This document shows, in pieces, positions 1 to 5,431 of a stretch of 5,576 nucleotides of DNA; within the stretch, counting starts at the first letter, position 1; every line of letters begins with the position of its first letter. Location: positions 1 through 5,576 of the forward strand of contig JAEYXI010000461.1 of NCBI GenBank assembly GCA_023428515.1. Reading direction: 5' to 3'. Source of the stretch: Pseudomonadota bacterium (lineage in GTDB: Bacteria > Pseudomonadota > Alphaproteobacteria > Rhizobiales > Rhizobiaceae). The position numbers were made by a program, and so were the translations under genes. The notes under the pieces are model-generated. The model saw nothing but the letters and a program-made list of their open reading frames with translations. It did not search any database and was not told the DNA's origin.

Positions 1-97
1 AAAAGGAAGAATCGTGTTCTAGCGGCGCGGCCGGAAAAGAGCAAGGTGTGTTTCACCGCGTCCTGATCCTAAACTGCCCGGATCGGACACGCTTGCC

Positions 98-107
98 GGA
101 AGCGAGG
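98..107 (+). promoter_or_regulatory. Shine-Dalgarno region deciding the GFA gene start
   Basis: A purine-rich stretch, GGAAGCGAGG, precedes two consecutive ATG codons at 110 and 113. The GAGG core lies only 2 bases from the first ATG but 5 bases from the second. The second ATG therefore fits ribosome spacing better and gives the family-like N-terminus MTRTASCSCG. This is an inference from spacing. Confidence 0.5.
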
Positions 108-112
108 CCATG

Positions 113-487
113 ATGACCAGAACTGCCAGCTGCTCCTGCGGCCAGTTGCGGATATGCTGTGAAGGCGAACCGGTAAAAGTCTCGCTCTGTCACTGCCTGG
201 AATGTCAGCGACGGACGGGCAGCGCCTTCGGGATCGCAGCATTTTTCGAGGCTTCCGCCACCGCTGCTGCCGGTTCGTCAAGCGTATTCGAGCGTCGGTC
301 CGACAGCGGCTTTCCCGTCATCTCCCATTTCTGCGCGCGATGCGGCTCAACCGTCTACTGGTATCCGGCACGCAAGCCCGGCATGGTCGCCGTGGCGGTC
401 GGTAATTTCGCCGATCCCGCTTTTCCCATGCCGTCGCAATCGGTCTATGACCAACACCGGCATAGCTGGGTTGCGTCGTCAATGTAA
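113..487 (+). CDS. GFA/CENP-V family zinc-binding protein
   Basis: This 124-residue protein (125 if the ATG at 110 is used) belongs to the GFA (glutathione-dependent formaldehyde-activating enzyme/CENP-V) fold family. It carries the family's cysteine pattern in order: CSCG at 7-10, CHCLECQRRTGS at 26-37 and FCARCGSTVYW at 73-83. These correspond to the two zinc sites of the family. The downstream VAVAVGNFADP and SVYDQHRHSWV segments are also typical. No signal peptide or membrane segment is visible, so it is probably cytosolic. The founding member, Paracoccus Gfa, was proposed to help form S-hydroxymethylglutathione from formaldehyde. That activity is disputed, and most short paralogues like this one have no proven substrate, so only the family is claimed. 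The C-terminus stops soon after HSWV and may be a few residues shorter than usual. The gene points toward hemJ with a 6-base gap, so it is not part of that operon. Confidence 0.88.
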   Translation: MTRTASCSCGQLRICCEGEPVKVSLCHCLECQRRTGSAFGIAAFFEASATAAAGSSSVFERRSDSGFPVISHFCARCGSTVYWYPARKPGMVAVAVGNFADPAFPMPSQSVYDQHRHSWVASSM

Positions 488-488
488 C

Positions 489-503
489 GCCATTCAGAAT
501 GGC
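489..503. terminator. Small palindrome at the GFA/hemJ convergence
   Basis: GCCATT (489-494) and AATGGC (498-503) form a perfect 6-bp inverted repeat around a CAG loop. It spans the gap between the GFA stop (485-487) and the hemJ stop (494-496). The position suits a bidirectional terminator. The stem is short and neither side is followed by a T tract, so this is a weak call. Confidence 0.2.
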
Positions 504-1018
504 TTCACGATCACCAGGATCACGATAGCGATCATCAAAAAGGTAGGAACCTCGTTAACGATCCGCCAGTGGCGGGCGGGCTTTTCGTTGCGATCCTCGG
601 CGAAACGCCGCACCGAAGCGGACAGATAGCCGTGCACGCCCGACATTATGAGGACGAGCGCGATCTTCGCGTGCAGCCAGCCGCCGGAGAAGCCGAAACC
701 CTTCCAGGCAAGCCAGAGGCCGAAGGCCCAGGTGACGATCATCGCCGGGTTGATGATGGCGCGCAGCAGCCGGCGCTCCATCACCTTGAAGGTCTCGGAC
801 TGCGGTGAACCCACCGGCACCTCCGAATGATAGACGAAGAGGCGCGGCAGATAGAGCATGCCGGCCATCCAGGAGATGACGGCGATGACATGGACGGCCT
901 TTGCCCAGAGATAGAAATTCTCGGGGTCGAGCCAGAAGAGCAGGCCGGTCAGGATGGCGAAGATCGCCAATGCAACGAAAGCCCGTGTGACGGGTGAACC
1001 CTTGGCGTTGTCGGTCAT
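494..1018 (-). CDS. hemJ: Protoporphyrinogen IX oxidase HemJ
   Basis: This 174-residue membrane protein is of the HemJ (UPF0093/CopD-like) family. HemJ oxidises protoporphyrinogen IX to protoporphyrin IX, the penultimate step of haem synthesis, in bacteria that lack HemG or HemY. Hydrophobic spans are visible at about 12-30, 41-61, 88-105, 116-132 and 157-172, consistent with an inner-membrane protein. Family signatures include [20 protein letters not shown] (37-56), with His43 as a likely haem ligand, the following LPRLFVYH, and [10 protein letters not shown] (114-123) with the conserved Lys118. Length is typical for alphaproteobacteria, where most members run to about 140-190 residues. The ATG overlaps the hemE stop in an ATGA (1015-1018), and an AGGAG sits 10 bases upstream, so translation is probably coupled to hemE. 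Pairing with hemE supports a haem role. The N-terminal extension before the first span (about 11 residues) is short and polar. Confidence 0.93.
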   Translation of the reverse strand: MTDNAKGSPVTRAFVALAIFAILTGLLFWLDPENFYLWAKAVHVIAVISWMAGMLYLPRLFVYHSEVPVGSPQSETFKVMERRLLRAIINPAMIVTWAFGLWLAWKGFGFSGGWLHAKIALVLIMSGVHGYLSASVRRFAEDRNEKPARHWRIVNEVPTFLMIAIVILVIVKPF

Positions 1019-2031
1019 GGCCGTTTCGCTCCTCTGATCTCGGCCAGCATCCGCTCGACATGGGCGATCGGCGTTTCCGGCGTGATGCCATGGCCGAGGT
1101 TGAACACCAGCGGTCCCTCGCCGAGTTCAGCCAGAATGGCGGCAACCCCTTCGGAAAGCGCCCGCCCGCCGGCGACGAGCCGTTGCGGGTCGAGATTGCC
1201 CTGGACCGCGCCTTCCTCCTGGAGACGCTTTGCCTGGGCGAGTGGTACGGTCCAGTCCAGGCCAAGCGCGGTGGCGCCGGTGACCGCTCGAAACCCGTCA
1301 TAGCGGCTACCGGCTCCGCGCGGGAAGGCGATCACCGGAACGTCCGGATATACGGCGTGGACCTGTCTCACGATCTCGGCGATCGGCTCCACGCAGAAGG
1401 CGGCAAAACCTGCCTCGTCCAGGACGCCCGACCATGAATCGAAGATCTGCACAACGTCCGCGCCCGCCTCGATCTGGCGAATGAGGTAGGCGGCCGACTG
1501 GTCGGCGAGCATCCGCACCAGCCGCTTCATCGCCTCGGGATGCCGATAGGCAAACTGCCGTGCCGGCGCCTGGTCCGGCGTGCCGCGTCCCGCGATCATG
1601 TAGCTCGCCACCGTCCAGGGCGCGCCACAGAAGCCGATCAGCGTCGTCTCATCGGGCAGTTCGGCGCGCAGGCGCTTGACCGTCTCGTAGACAGGCGAAA
1701 GATTCACGTGAAACATCTCTGCGTCGAGACGGTCGATCTCGTCGGCTTCGATCGGCGTCATCAGCGGACCCGCGCCTTCCTCGAAGCGCAGGTCGCGGCC
1801 CAGCGCATGCGGCACGACGAGAATGTCGGAGAAGAGGATCGAGGCGTCGAAGCCGAAGCGGCGGATCGGCTGCAGCGTCACCTCTACGGCAAGATCGGGA
1901 TTGTAGCAGAGGTCGAGGAAACTTCCGGCGCGCTTGCGCGTTTCACGATACTCGGGAAGGTAGCGGCCGGCTTGGCGCATCATCCAGACGGGGGGAGGAA
2001 AGGCTGTCTTTCCCCTCAGCACGTCGAGCAC
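1015..2031 (-). CDS. hemE: Uroporphyrinogen III decarboxylase HemE
   Basis: HemE removes four acetate carboxyls from uroporphyrinogen III to give coproporphyrinogen III, with no cofactor, in the cytosol. The sequence shows the full signature set: [17 protein letters not shown] near the N-terminus (13-29, substrate-binding arginines), ILFSDIL with the key Asp at about 69, GFCGAPWT at 133-140, QIFDSW in the middle, GNLDP, and [11 protein letters not shown] near the C-terminus (His314). I chose the GTG at 2031 (338 residues). It has GGAG 8 bases upstream, and the protein then begins just ahead of the conserved block. The frame stays open to a TTG at 2121 (368 residues), but that would add about 30 residues unlike the family, encoded by very AT-rich DNA holding a plausible promoter. 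A TTG at 2064 is a third option. The stop overlaps the hemJ start. HemE is transcribed leftward, away from the putative origin. Confidence 0.96.
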   Translation of the reverse strand: MLDVLRGKTAFPPPVWMMRQAGRYLPEYRETRKRAGSFLDLCYNPDLAVEVTLQPIRRFGFDASILFSDILVVPHALGRDLRFEEGAGPLMTPIEADEIDRLDAEMFHVNLSPVYETVKRLRAELPDETTLIGFCGAPWTVASYMIAGRGTPDQAPARQFAYRHPEAMKRLVRMLADQSAAYLIRQIEAGADVVQIFDSWSGVLDEAGFAAFCVEPIAEIVRQVHAVYPDVPVIAFPRGAGSRYDGFRAVTGATALGLDWTVPLAQAKRLQEEGAVQGNLDPQRLVAGGRALSEGVAAILAELGEGPLVFNLGHGITPETPIAHVERMLAEIRGAKRP

Positions 2032-2038
2032 GACCCTT

Positions 2039-2044
2039 TCTCCA
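2039..2044 (-). promoter_or_regulatory. Ribosome binding site for the hemE GTG start
   Basis: Read on the minus strand, TGGAGA lies 8 bases before the GTG at 2031. It is the best Shine-Dalgarno match among the candidate hemE starts and is the main reason for preferring this start over the TTG codons at 2064 and 2121. Confidence 0.5.
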
Positions 2045-2053
2045 GACCTCGCC

Positions 2054-2100
2054 TCTAAAACCAAATCAAAGATTCTTTCTGTTTTCTGATTCTTAGACTC
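2054..2100. other. AT-rich block, candidate DNA unwinding element
   Basis: Only 14 of these 47 bases are G or C (about 30%), in sharp contrast with the GC-rich flanking genes. It sits on the hemE side of the intergenic interval, as does the AT-rich part of Caulobacter Cori. It also contains three GANTC sites. It could serve as the origin unwinding element, the hemE promoter/leader, or both. Confidence 0.5.
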
Positions 2101-2121
2101 TGTGGGAATCGATTGTTGCAA
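2092..2121 (-). promoter_or_regulatory. Candidate hemE-hemJ promoter
   Basis: On the minus strand TTGCAA (2116-2121) and TCTAAG (2092-2097) resemble -35 and -10 hexamers, each with 4 of 6 matches to the sigma-70 consensus, separated by 18 bases. Transcription would start near 2085, about 55 bases before the GTG start of hemE. A weak DnaA-like box (2101-2109) and two GANTC sites fall in or beside it. The match is modest and unproven. Confidence 0.35.
2101..2109 (-). promoter_or_regulatory. Weak DnaA-like box
   Basis: The minus strand reads ATTCCCACA, which keeps the CACA-type 3' half of the TTATCCACA consensus but differs in the 5' half. It adjoins the AT-rich block. As an isolated site it would be unconvincing; its position next to the other boxes is the reason to list it. 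Confidence 0.25.
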
Positions 2122-2192
2122 ACGGTCCCCAGGCGGCGTCGAAATCCGGCTTCCGTCTTACAGGAGCGGATTTCGCCGGGAAAGGACAAGTC

Positions 2193-2201
2193 TGGGGATC
2201 A
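2193..2201 (-). promoter_or_regulatory. Candidate DnaA box
   Basis: The minus strand reads TGATCCCCA. It differs by one base from TGATCCACA, the moderate-affinity G-box sequence of the Caulobacter origin, and by two bases from the classical TTATCCACA. Confidence 0.45.
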
Positions 2202-2281
2202 TCCGGATTCTGCGTGGTTTTGCCGCTACTTGGCGGGCAGCCGATTCATCGCTGATTTGCGTCGGGCGAAGAAGGCGGACT

Positions 2282-2290
2282 TTATCCCCA
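2282..2290 (+). promoter_or_regulatory. Candidate DnaA box (best match)
   Basis: The plus strand reads TTATCCCCA, one base from the TTATCCACA consensus. It is the best match in the interval and lies near its centre. Confidence 0.55.
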
Positions 2291-2333
2291 CTGTCTTCCC
2301 GACGGGCGGAACGATCCTCACGCCGGAGCGAAT

Positions 2334-2342
2334 TGTGGACAT
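2334..2342 (-). promoter_or_regulatory. Candidate DnaA box
   Basis: The minus strand reads ATGTCCACA, which matches the conserved TCCACA part of the consensus with two mismatches at the 5' end. Confidence 0.4.
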
Positions 2343-2392
2343 CCGGCCATCTGATACAGTCGCCCGGATCGGGCGGGCGGACTCCTCCCGTC

Positions 2393-2401
2393 TTGTCCAC
2401 A
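2393..2401 (+). promoter_or_regulatory. Candidate DnaA box
   Basis: The plus strand reads TTGTCCACA, one base from TTATCCACA. It lies about 36 bases before the PPDK regulator start and is in inverted orientation to the box at 2334-2342. Confidence 0.5.
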
Positions 2402-2436
2402 GCGAGCCACAGGCTTGCGGAAAACCCTGTGAAGAG

Positions 2437-3264
2437 ATGAACAAACGGCAGAGCTTCTTCCACCTCCATCTGATCTCCGACGCCACCGGCGAGACGCTGC
2501 TCGCCGCCGGGCGCGCCGTGTCGGCGCAATACAAGGACGCGCGCGCCATCGAGCACATATTCCCGCTGATCCGCACCGAGAAGCAGTTGGCGAAGGTGTT
2601 CGAGGACATAGAAGACGAACCCGGCATCGTGCTCTACACAGTGGTCGACCAGGCGCTGGCTCGCCAGATCGACGAGCGCTGCGCGGCGATGGGCTTGCCC
2701 TGCGTGTCGGTGCTGGAGCCGGTGCTGACCGTCTTCCAGTCCTATCTCGGTACGCCGGCAGGCCGCCGGGTCGGCGCGCAGCATGTGCTCGACGCCGAGT
2801 ATTTCCGCCGCATCGACGCGCTGAACTTCACCATGGAGCATGATGACGGGCAGCTGCCCGAAGAGGCCGACCAGGCCGACATCGTGCTGATCGGCATATC
2901 CAGGACATCGAAGACGCCGACCTCGATCTACCTCGCCAACCGCGGCATCAAGACCGCCAACATCCCTATCGTGCTCGGCGTGCCGGTGCCGGACAGCCTT
3001 GTCAGGGCGAAGAACCCGCTGATCGTCGGGCTGGTGGCGACGGCCGAGCGCATCTCGCAGGTGCGCCAGAACCGCATACTCGGCCAGACGCCGGGCTTCC
3101 ACGCCGAGGCCTATGCCGACCGGGCAGCCATATCCGAGGAACTGGCCTATGCCAGGCAGATCTTCACGCGTCACGGCTGGCCAATGATCGACGTCAGCCG
3201 GCGGTCGATCGAGGAGACGGCGGCGGCGATCGTCGCGCTGCGGGGGAAGGGGCGGCAGGGATGA
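2437..3264 (+). CDS. PPDK/PEP synthase regulatory protein (kinase/pyrophosphorylase, DUF299)
   Basis: This 275-residue protein belongs to the DUF299/PPSR family, called RP001 in older origin literature. Characterised members use ADP to phosphorylate, and phosphate to dephosphorylate, a threonine near the catalytic histidine of pyruvate phosphate dikinase or PEP synthase, switching the enzyme off and on. Evidence: the N-terminal [15 protein letters not shown] (7-21) is a family hallmark, and the P-loop-like [15 protein letters not shown] (152-166) is the nucleotide-binding signature of the family. Also typical are [16 protein letters not shown] and a C-terminal [14 protein letters not shown]. 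Length matches the usual ~270-280. The ATG at 2437 gives the family N-terminus; the frame stays open upstream to a TTG at 2113, but that extension runs through the putative origin and is rejected. The ribosome site is weak (GAAGAG abutting the ATG). The exact target, PPDK or PEP synthase, cannot be decided here. Confidence 0.94.
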   Translation: MNKRQSFFHLHLISDATGETLLAAGRAVSAQYKDARAIEHIFPLIRTEKQLAKVFEDIEDEPGIVLYTVVDQALARQIDERCAAMGLPCVSVLEPVLTVFQSYLGTPAGRRVGAQHVLDAEYFRRIDALNFTMEHDDGQLPEEADQADIVLIGISRTSKTPTSIYLANRGIKTANIPIVLGVPVPDSLVRAKNPLIVGLVATAERISQVRQNRILGQTPGFHAEAYADRAAISEELAYARQIFTRHGWPMIDVSRRSIEETAAAIVALRGKGRQG

Positions 3265-3319
3265 AGCTCCGCTCCGGCGTGCTATAGCCACGAAGATCGA
3301 ATTGAACGGAACCTGAGAC

Positions 3320-3919
3320 ATGGTTGAAAGAATAGTGCTGGCGTCGGGCAGCCCCTTCCGCAAGGCAATGCTGGAAGCGGCGGGCGTCGACATCGATGTA
3401 GTGCCGGCGAAGATCGACGAGCGTGCGGTGGAGAAGACGCTCGAAGGCAGCGGCGCGTCGCCGGAGGACGTGGCGCAGGTGCTGGCCGAGGCCAAGGCGC
3501 TCAACGTCAGCGAGAAGAATCCCGGCCGCCTGGTGCTCGGTTGCGACCAGACCCTGTCCCTGGGCGGCGAGCTGTTCCACAAGCCGAAGGACATGGAAGG
3601 CGCGCGGACGCACTTGCTCAAGCTGTCGGGAAAGACGCATCAGTTGAACAGTGCCGTGGTGCTGGCGAGGAACGGAGAGGCCTTCTGGCGATATGTCGGG
3701 GTCGCGAACCTGACCATGCGCAAGCTCGAGCCGGCCTTCATCGGCCGGCATCTGGCGCGGGTCGGGCCGATGGCGCTGAACTCGGTCGGCGCCTACCAGA
3801 TCGAGGGCGAGGGCATCCAGCTCTTCGAAAAGGTGGAGGGCGACCATTTCACCATCGTCGGCCTGCCGCTCCTGCCATTGCTCAGGGAATTGCGGGAGCT
3901 TGGCGCCATCGATGGCTGA
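3320..3919 (+). CDS. maf: Maf family nucleotide pyrophosphatase, YceF-like
   Basis: This 199-residue Maf/HAM1-fold hydrolase releases pyrophosphate from non-canonical or modified nucleoside triphosphates. [12 protein letters not shown] at 7-18 is the phosphate-binding family signature. GCDQTLSL at 74-81 places the conserved Asp at 76. [16 protein letters not shown] (159-174) and [10 protein letters not shown] complete the fold. The DQ after the conserved turn, rather than the DT of the dTTP/UTP-type Maf, and the [10 protein letters not shown] stretch resemble E. coli YceF. YceF prefers 7-methyl-GTP, so an m7GTP pyrophosphatase activity is inferred. A GGA-containing purine stretch (3308-3310) precedes the ATG at 3320. 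The gene lies 55 bases after the PPDK regulator, a gap that could hold a weak promoter (GCTATAGC near 3281-3288), and overlaps aroE by 8 bases. Expected in the cytosol. Confidence 0.93.
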   Translation: MVERIVLASGSPFRKAMLEAAGVDIDVVPAKIDERAVEKTLEGSGASPEDVAQVLAEAKALNVSEKNPGRLVLGCDQTLSLGGELFHKPKDMEGARTHLLKLSGKTHQLNSAVVLARNGEAFWRYVGVANLTMRKLEPAFIGRHLARVGPMALNSVGAYQIEGEGIQLFEKVEGDHFTIVGLPLLPLLRELRELGAIDG

Positions 3920-4772
3920 AATGAGAAGGGCTTTCGTCTGCGGCCATCCGATCGCGCATTCACGTTCGCCGAGAATCCACGGCTACTGGCTGCAGAAATA
4001 CGGCATCGTCGGAAGCTACGAGGCGATCGACGTGGCGCCCGAGGACGCGGCAGGCTTCTTCGCGACGCTCGGGGAGCGGGGGCTTGCCGGCGGCAATGTG
4101 ACGATCCCGCACAAGGAAGCAGCCTTTGCGGCCGCGGCCCGACGCGACGAGGCGGCCGAGAGTATAGGCGCCGTGAATACGCTGTGGTTCGAGGACGGCG
4201 TTCTCTGCGGCGGCAATACCGATGCCGAGGGTTTCGCCGCGAACCTCGACGAGCGCGCGCCGGGCTGGACGAAGACGGGTGCGGCCGTCGTGCTTGGCGC
4301 CGGCGGCGCGGCGCGGGCGGTGATCCAGGCGCTCAAGGAGCGCGGCTTCGCCGACATCAGGGTGACGAACCGGACGGCCGCGCGGGCGGTGGAACTCGCC
4401 GACCGCTTCGGTGAGGGGGTTTCGGCCCACTCGACGGCGGCGACCGATGAATTGCTTGCCGATGCCGGGCTGCTGGTCAACACGACGGCGCTGGGCATGG
4501 CCGGCAAAGACGGCGCGGATGAATTGCCGGCTAATCCCGCAATGCTGCCGCGGCATGCGATCGTTACAGACATTGTTTACGTCCCTTTGGAGACGCCGCT
4601 TCTGAAAGCCGCGCGAGAATGCGGGCTGAAGACGGTGGACGGGCTCGGCATGTTGCTCCACCAGGCGGCGCCGGGTTTCGAACGCTGGTTCGGCAGGCGT
4701 CCCGAGGTGACGGAAGAATTGCGTGCCATGATTGTTGCCGACATGGAGAAAGCCGCGGCGGACAAGCCATGA
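3912..4772 (+). CDS. aroE: Shikimate dehydrogenase (NADP+)
   Basis: AroE reduces 3-dehydroshikimate to shikimate with NADPH in aromatic amino acid synthesis. This 286-residue protein has the complete signature set. HPIAHSRSP (12-20) carries the shikimate-binding serines. NVTIPHKE (62-69) holds the catalytic Lys68, and GNTDAEG (101-107) holds its partner Asp104. GAGGAA (129-134) is the dinucleotide-binding glycine loop, and NRTAAR (153-158) selects the NADP phosphate. NTTALGM (190-196) and [11 protein letters not shown] (246-256, Gln251) complete the shikimate site. No key residue is missing. I chose the ATG at 3912, which overlaps the end of maf by 8 bases; GGAG at 3895-3898 is rather far upstream, so coupling to maf may matter. 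An ATG at 3921 would give [11 protein letters not shown] and is a fair alternative. A TTG at 3900 is less likely. The stop overlaps the coaE start. Confidence 0.96.
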   Translation: MAEMRRAFVCGHPIAHSRSPRIHGYWLQKYGIVGSYEAIDVAPEDAAGFFATLGERGLAGGNVTIPHKEAAFAAAARRDEAAESIGAVNTLWFEDGVLCGGNTDAEGFAANLDERAPGWTKTGAAVVLGAGGAARAVIQALKERGFADIRVTNRTAARAVELADRFGEGVSAHSTAATDELLADAGLLVNTTALGMAGKDGADELPANPAMLPRHAIVTDIVYVPLETPLLKAARECGLKTVDGLGMLLHQAAPGFERWFGRRPEVTEELRAMIVADMEKAAADKP

Positions 4773-5389
4773 TCGTGCTCGGCCTGACAGGCTCGATCGG
4801 CATGGGCAAGTCGACGACGGCGAAGATGTTTTCCGATTTCGGCGTGCCCGTGCATGATTCCGACGAGGCGGTGCACAGGCTTTATCGCGGCAAGGCTGCG
4901 CCGCTGGTGGAGGCGGCTTTTCCGGGCACGACAGCCGAGGGCGCGGTCGACCGGGCGAAGCTCGCCGAACGGGTACTTGGCGACGCCGCGGCGCTGAAAC
5001 GGCTCGAGGCGCTTATCCATCCGCTGGTGCGCGCCGACGCCACGGCTTTCCTGAAGCGTCATCACGCGGCAGGCGCGCCTCTCGCGGTCGTCGACATCCC
5101 GCTCCTCTTCGAGACGGACGGCCAGGAGCGCGTCGATCAGGTCGTGGTGGTGACCGCCCCGCCCGACATGCAGCGCGAGCGGGTGCTTTCCCGGCCGGGC
5201 ATGACCGACGAAAAATTCCGGAAAATCCTCGCCAAGCAGGTTCCCGACGAAGAAAAGCGGCGCCTGGCGGATTTCGTCATCGACACCGGCCAGGGCATGG
5301 AGGCGGCGCGCCATGCGGTGGCCGACATCATCGAGGAACTGACGGGAAAGCGGCCAACGGAAGTCTCATCATCCTCGGCCGGTGAATAG
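4769..5389 (+). CDS. coaE: Dephospho-CoA kinase
   Basis: CoaE phosphorylates the ribose 3'-hydroxyl of dephospho-CoA with ATP, the final step of coenzyme A synthesis, in the cytosol. The 206-residue protein starts [18 protein letters not shown], containing the Walker A loop GSIGMGKS (8-15). [11 protein letters not shown] (29-39) has the conserved acidic pair after the first helix. LIHPLVRA (82-89) and VVDIPLLFE (107-115) are typical of the lid and CoA-binding parts. The QRERVLSR segment supplies the conserved Gln and Arg residues. Length is normal (about 195-210). The ATG at 4769 shares ATGA with the aroE stop; no strong ribosome site is seen, so translational coupling to aroE is likely. The frame is open further upstream to 4619, but that region is aroE coding sequence. 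The C-terminal serine-rich tail VSSSSAGE is probably a disordered variable end. Confidence 0.96.
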   Translation: MIVLGLTGSIGMGKSTTAKMFSDFGVPVHDSDEAVHRLYRGKAAPLVEAAFPGTTAEGAVDRAKLAERVLGDAAALKRLEALIHPLVRADATAFLKRHHAAGAPLAVVDIPLLFETDGQERVDQVVVVTAPPDMQRERVLSRPGMTDEKFRKILAKQVPDEEKRRLADFVIDTGQGMEAARHAVADIIEELTGKRPTEVSSSSAGE

Positions 5390-5394
5390 ATTTT

Positions 5395-5411
5395 TTGCTT
5401 CGGCAATTTTT
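5395..5411 (+). terminator. Possible intrinsic terminator after coaE
   Basis: Six bases after the coaE stop, TTGC (5395-5398) and GCAA (5403-5406) enclose a TTCG tetraloop closed by C-G, a very stable loop type, followed by TTTTT (5407-5411). The stem is only 4 bp, so efficiency is uncertain. The position right after the operon's last gene supports the call. Confidence 0.4.
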
Positions 5412-5414
5412 ATC

Positions 5415-5431
5415 GCCTTGAAATCAAGGGC
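5415..5431. other. Second short stem-loop downstream of coaE
   Basis: CCTTG (5416-5420) and CAAGG (5425-5429) form a 5-bp stem around AAAT, with an outer GC pair possible after a one-base bulge. No T tract follows on the plus strand. It overlaps the stop codon of the minus-strand reading frame that enters from the right edge. It could assist termination of either side. Confidence 0.25.

Larger units (their letters stand above)
2071..2384. promoter_or_regulatory. Cluster of seven GANTC (CcrM-type) methylation sites
   Basis: GANTC occurs at 2071-2075, 2088-2092, 2096-2100, 2106-2110, 2206-2210, 2243-2247 and 2380-2384. Four of them fall within 40 bases. With GC-rich base composition about one is expected in a stretch this long. 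GANTC is the target of the cell-cycle methyltransferase CcrM of Alphaproteobacteria, so the cluster fits an origin/promoter region whose methylation state changes as the fork passes. Methylation itself cannot be seen here. Confidence 0.6.
2032..2436. other. Putative chromosomal replication origin (oriC), hemE-PPDK regulator interval
   Basis: This gene-free interval of about 405 bp separates divergently transcribed hemE and the DUF299 (RP001) gene. Established knowledge: the corresponding interval is Cori in Caulobacter crescentus, and this gene neighbourhood marks origins in other alphaproteobacteria. Seen directly: a block at 2054-2100 with about 30% GC against a GC-rich background, near-consensus DnaA boxes on both strands (2101-2109, 2193-2201, 2282-2290, 2334-2342, 2393-2401), and seven GANTC methylation sites. 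Frames that cross it open on TTG codons and show no protein family. I saw no full CtrA site (TTAA-N7-TTAA). The origin assignment is inference from conserved position plus motif content. Confidence 0.72.

Noticed and set aside
20..60. Promoter-like hexamers on the minus strand (TTGCTC, 17 bases, TAGAAC) pointing left
   Set aside because: Matches are only 3/6 and 4/6 and the gene it would serve lies outside the window, so nothing supports it.
1..66. Open frame entering from the left edge and stopping at 64-66 (21 residues)
   Set aside because: Too short to judge, basic low-information sequence, no recognisable C-terminus; chance openness is likely.
555..1301. A 248-codon minus-strand frame overlapping hemJ and the end of hemE
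   Set aside because: It is a frame-shifted shadow of the two real genes on the same strand and resembles no protein.
2064..2077. Possible IHF site (AATCAA-N4-TCT) in the AT-rich block
   Set aside because: Two mismatches in the TTR half of the WATCAANNNNTTR consensus in an AT-rich context make it uninformative.
2333..2360. Promoter-like TTGTGG-16-TACAGT upstream of the PPDK regulator
   Set aside because: Match to the -35 consensus is 3/6 with a short spacer, and it overlaps a DnaA-like box; not strong enough to list as a promoter.
2113..2436. Upstream extension of the PPDK regulator frame (108 codons from a TTG)
   Set aside because: It lacks family resemblance, opens on TTG without a good ribosome site, and crosses the DnaA-like boxes; the protein family begins at the ATG at 2437.
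2158..3621. A 487-codon minus-strand frame opposite the PPDK regulator and maf
   Set aside because: It lies antisense to two clearly conserved genes, is rich in Arg/His/Pro as expected for the antisense of GC-rich coding DNA, and shows no family motif.
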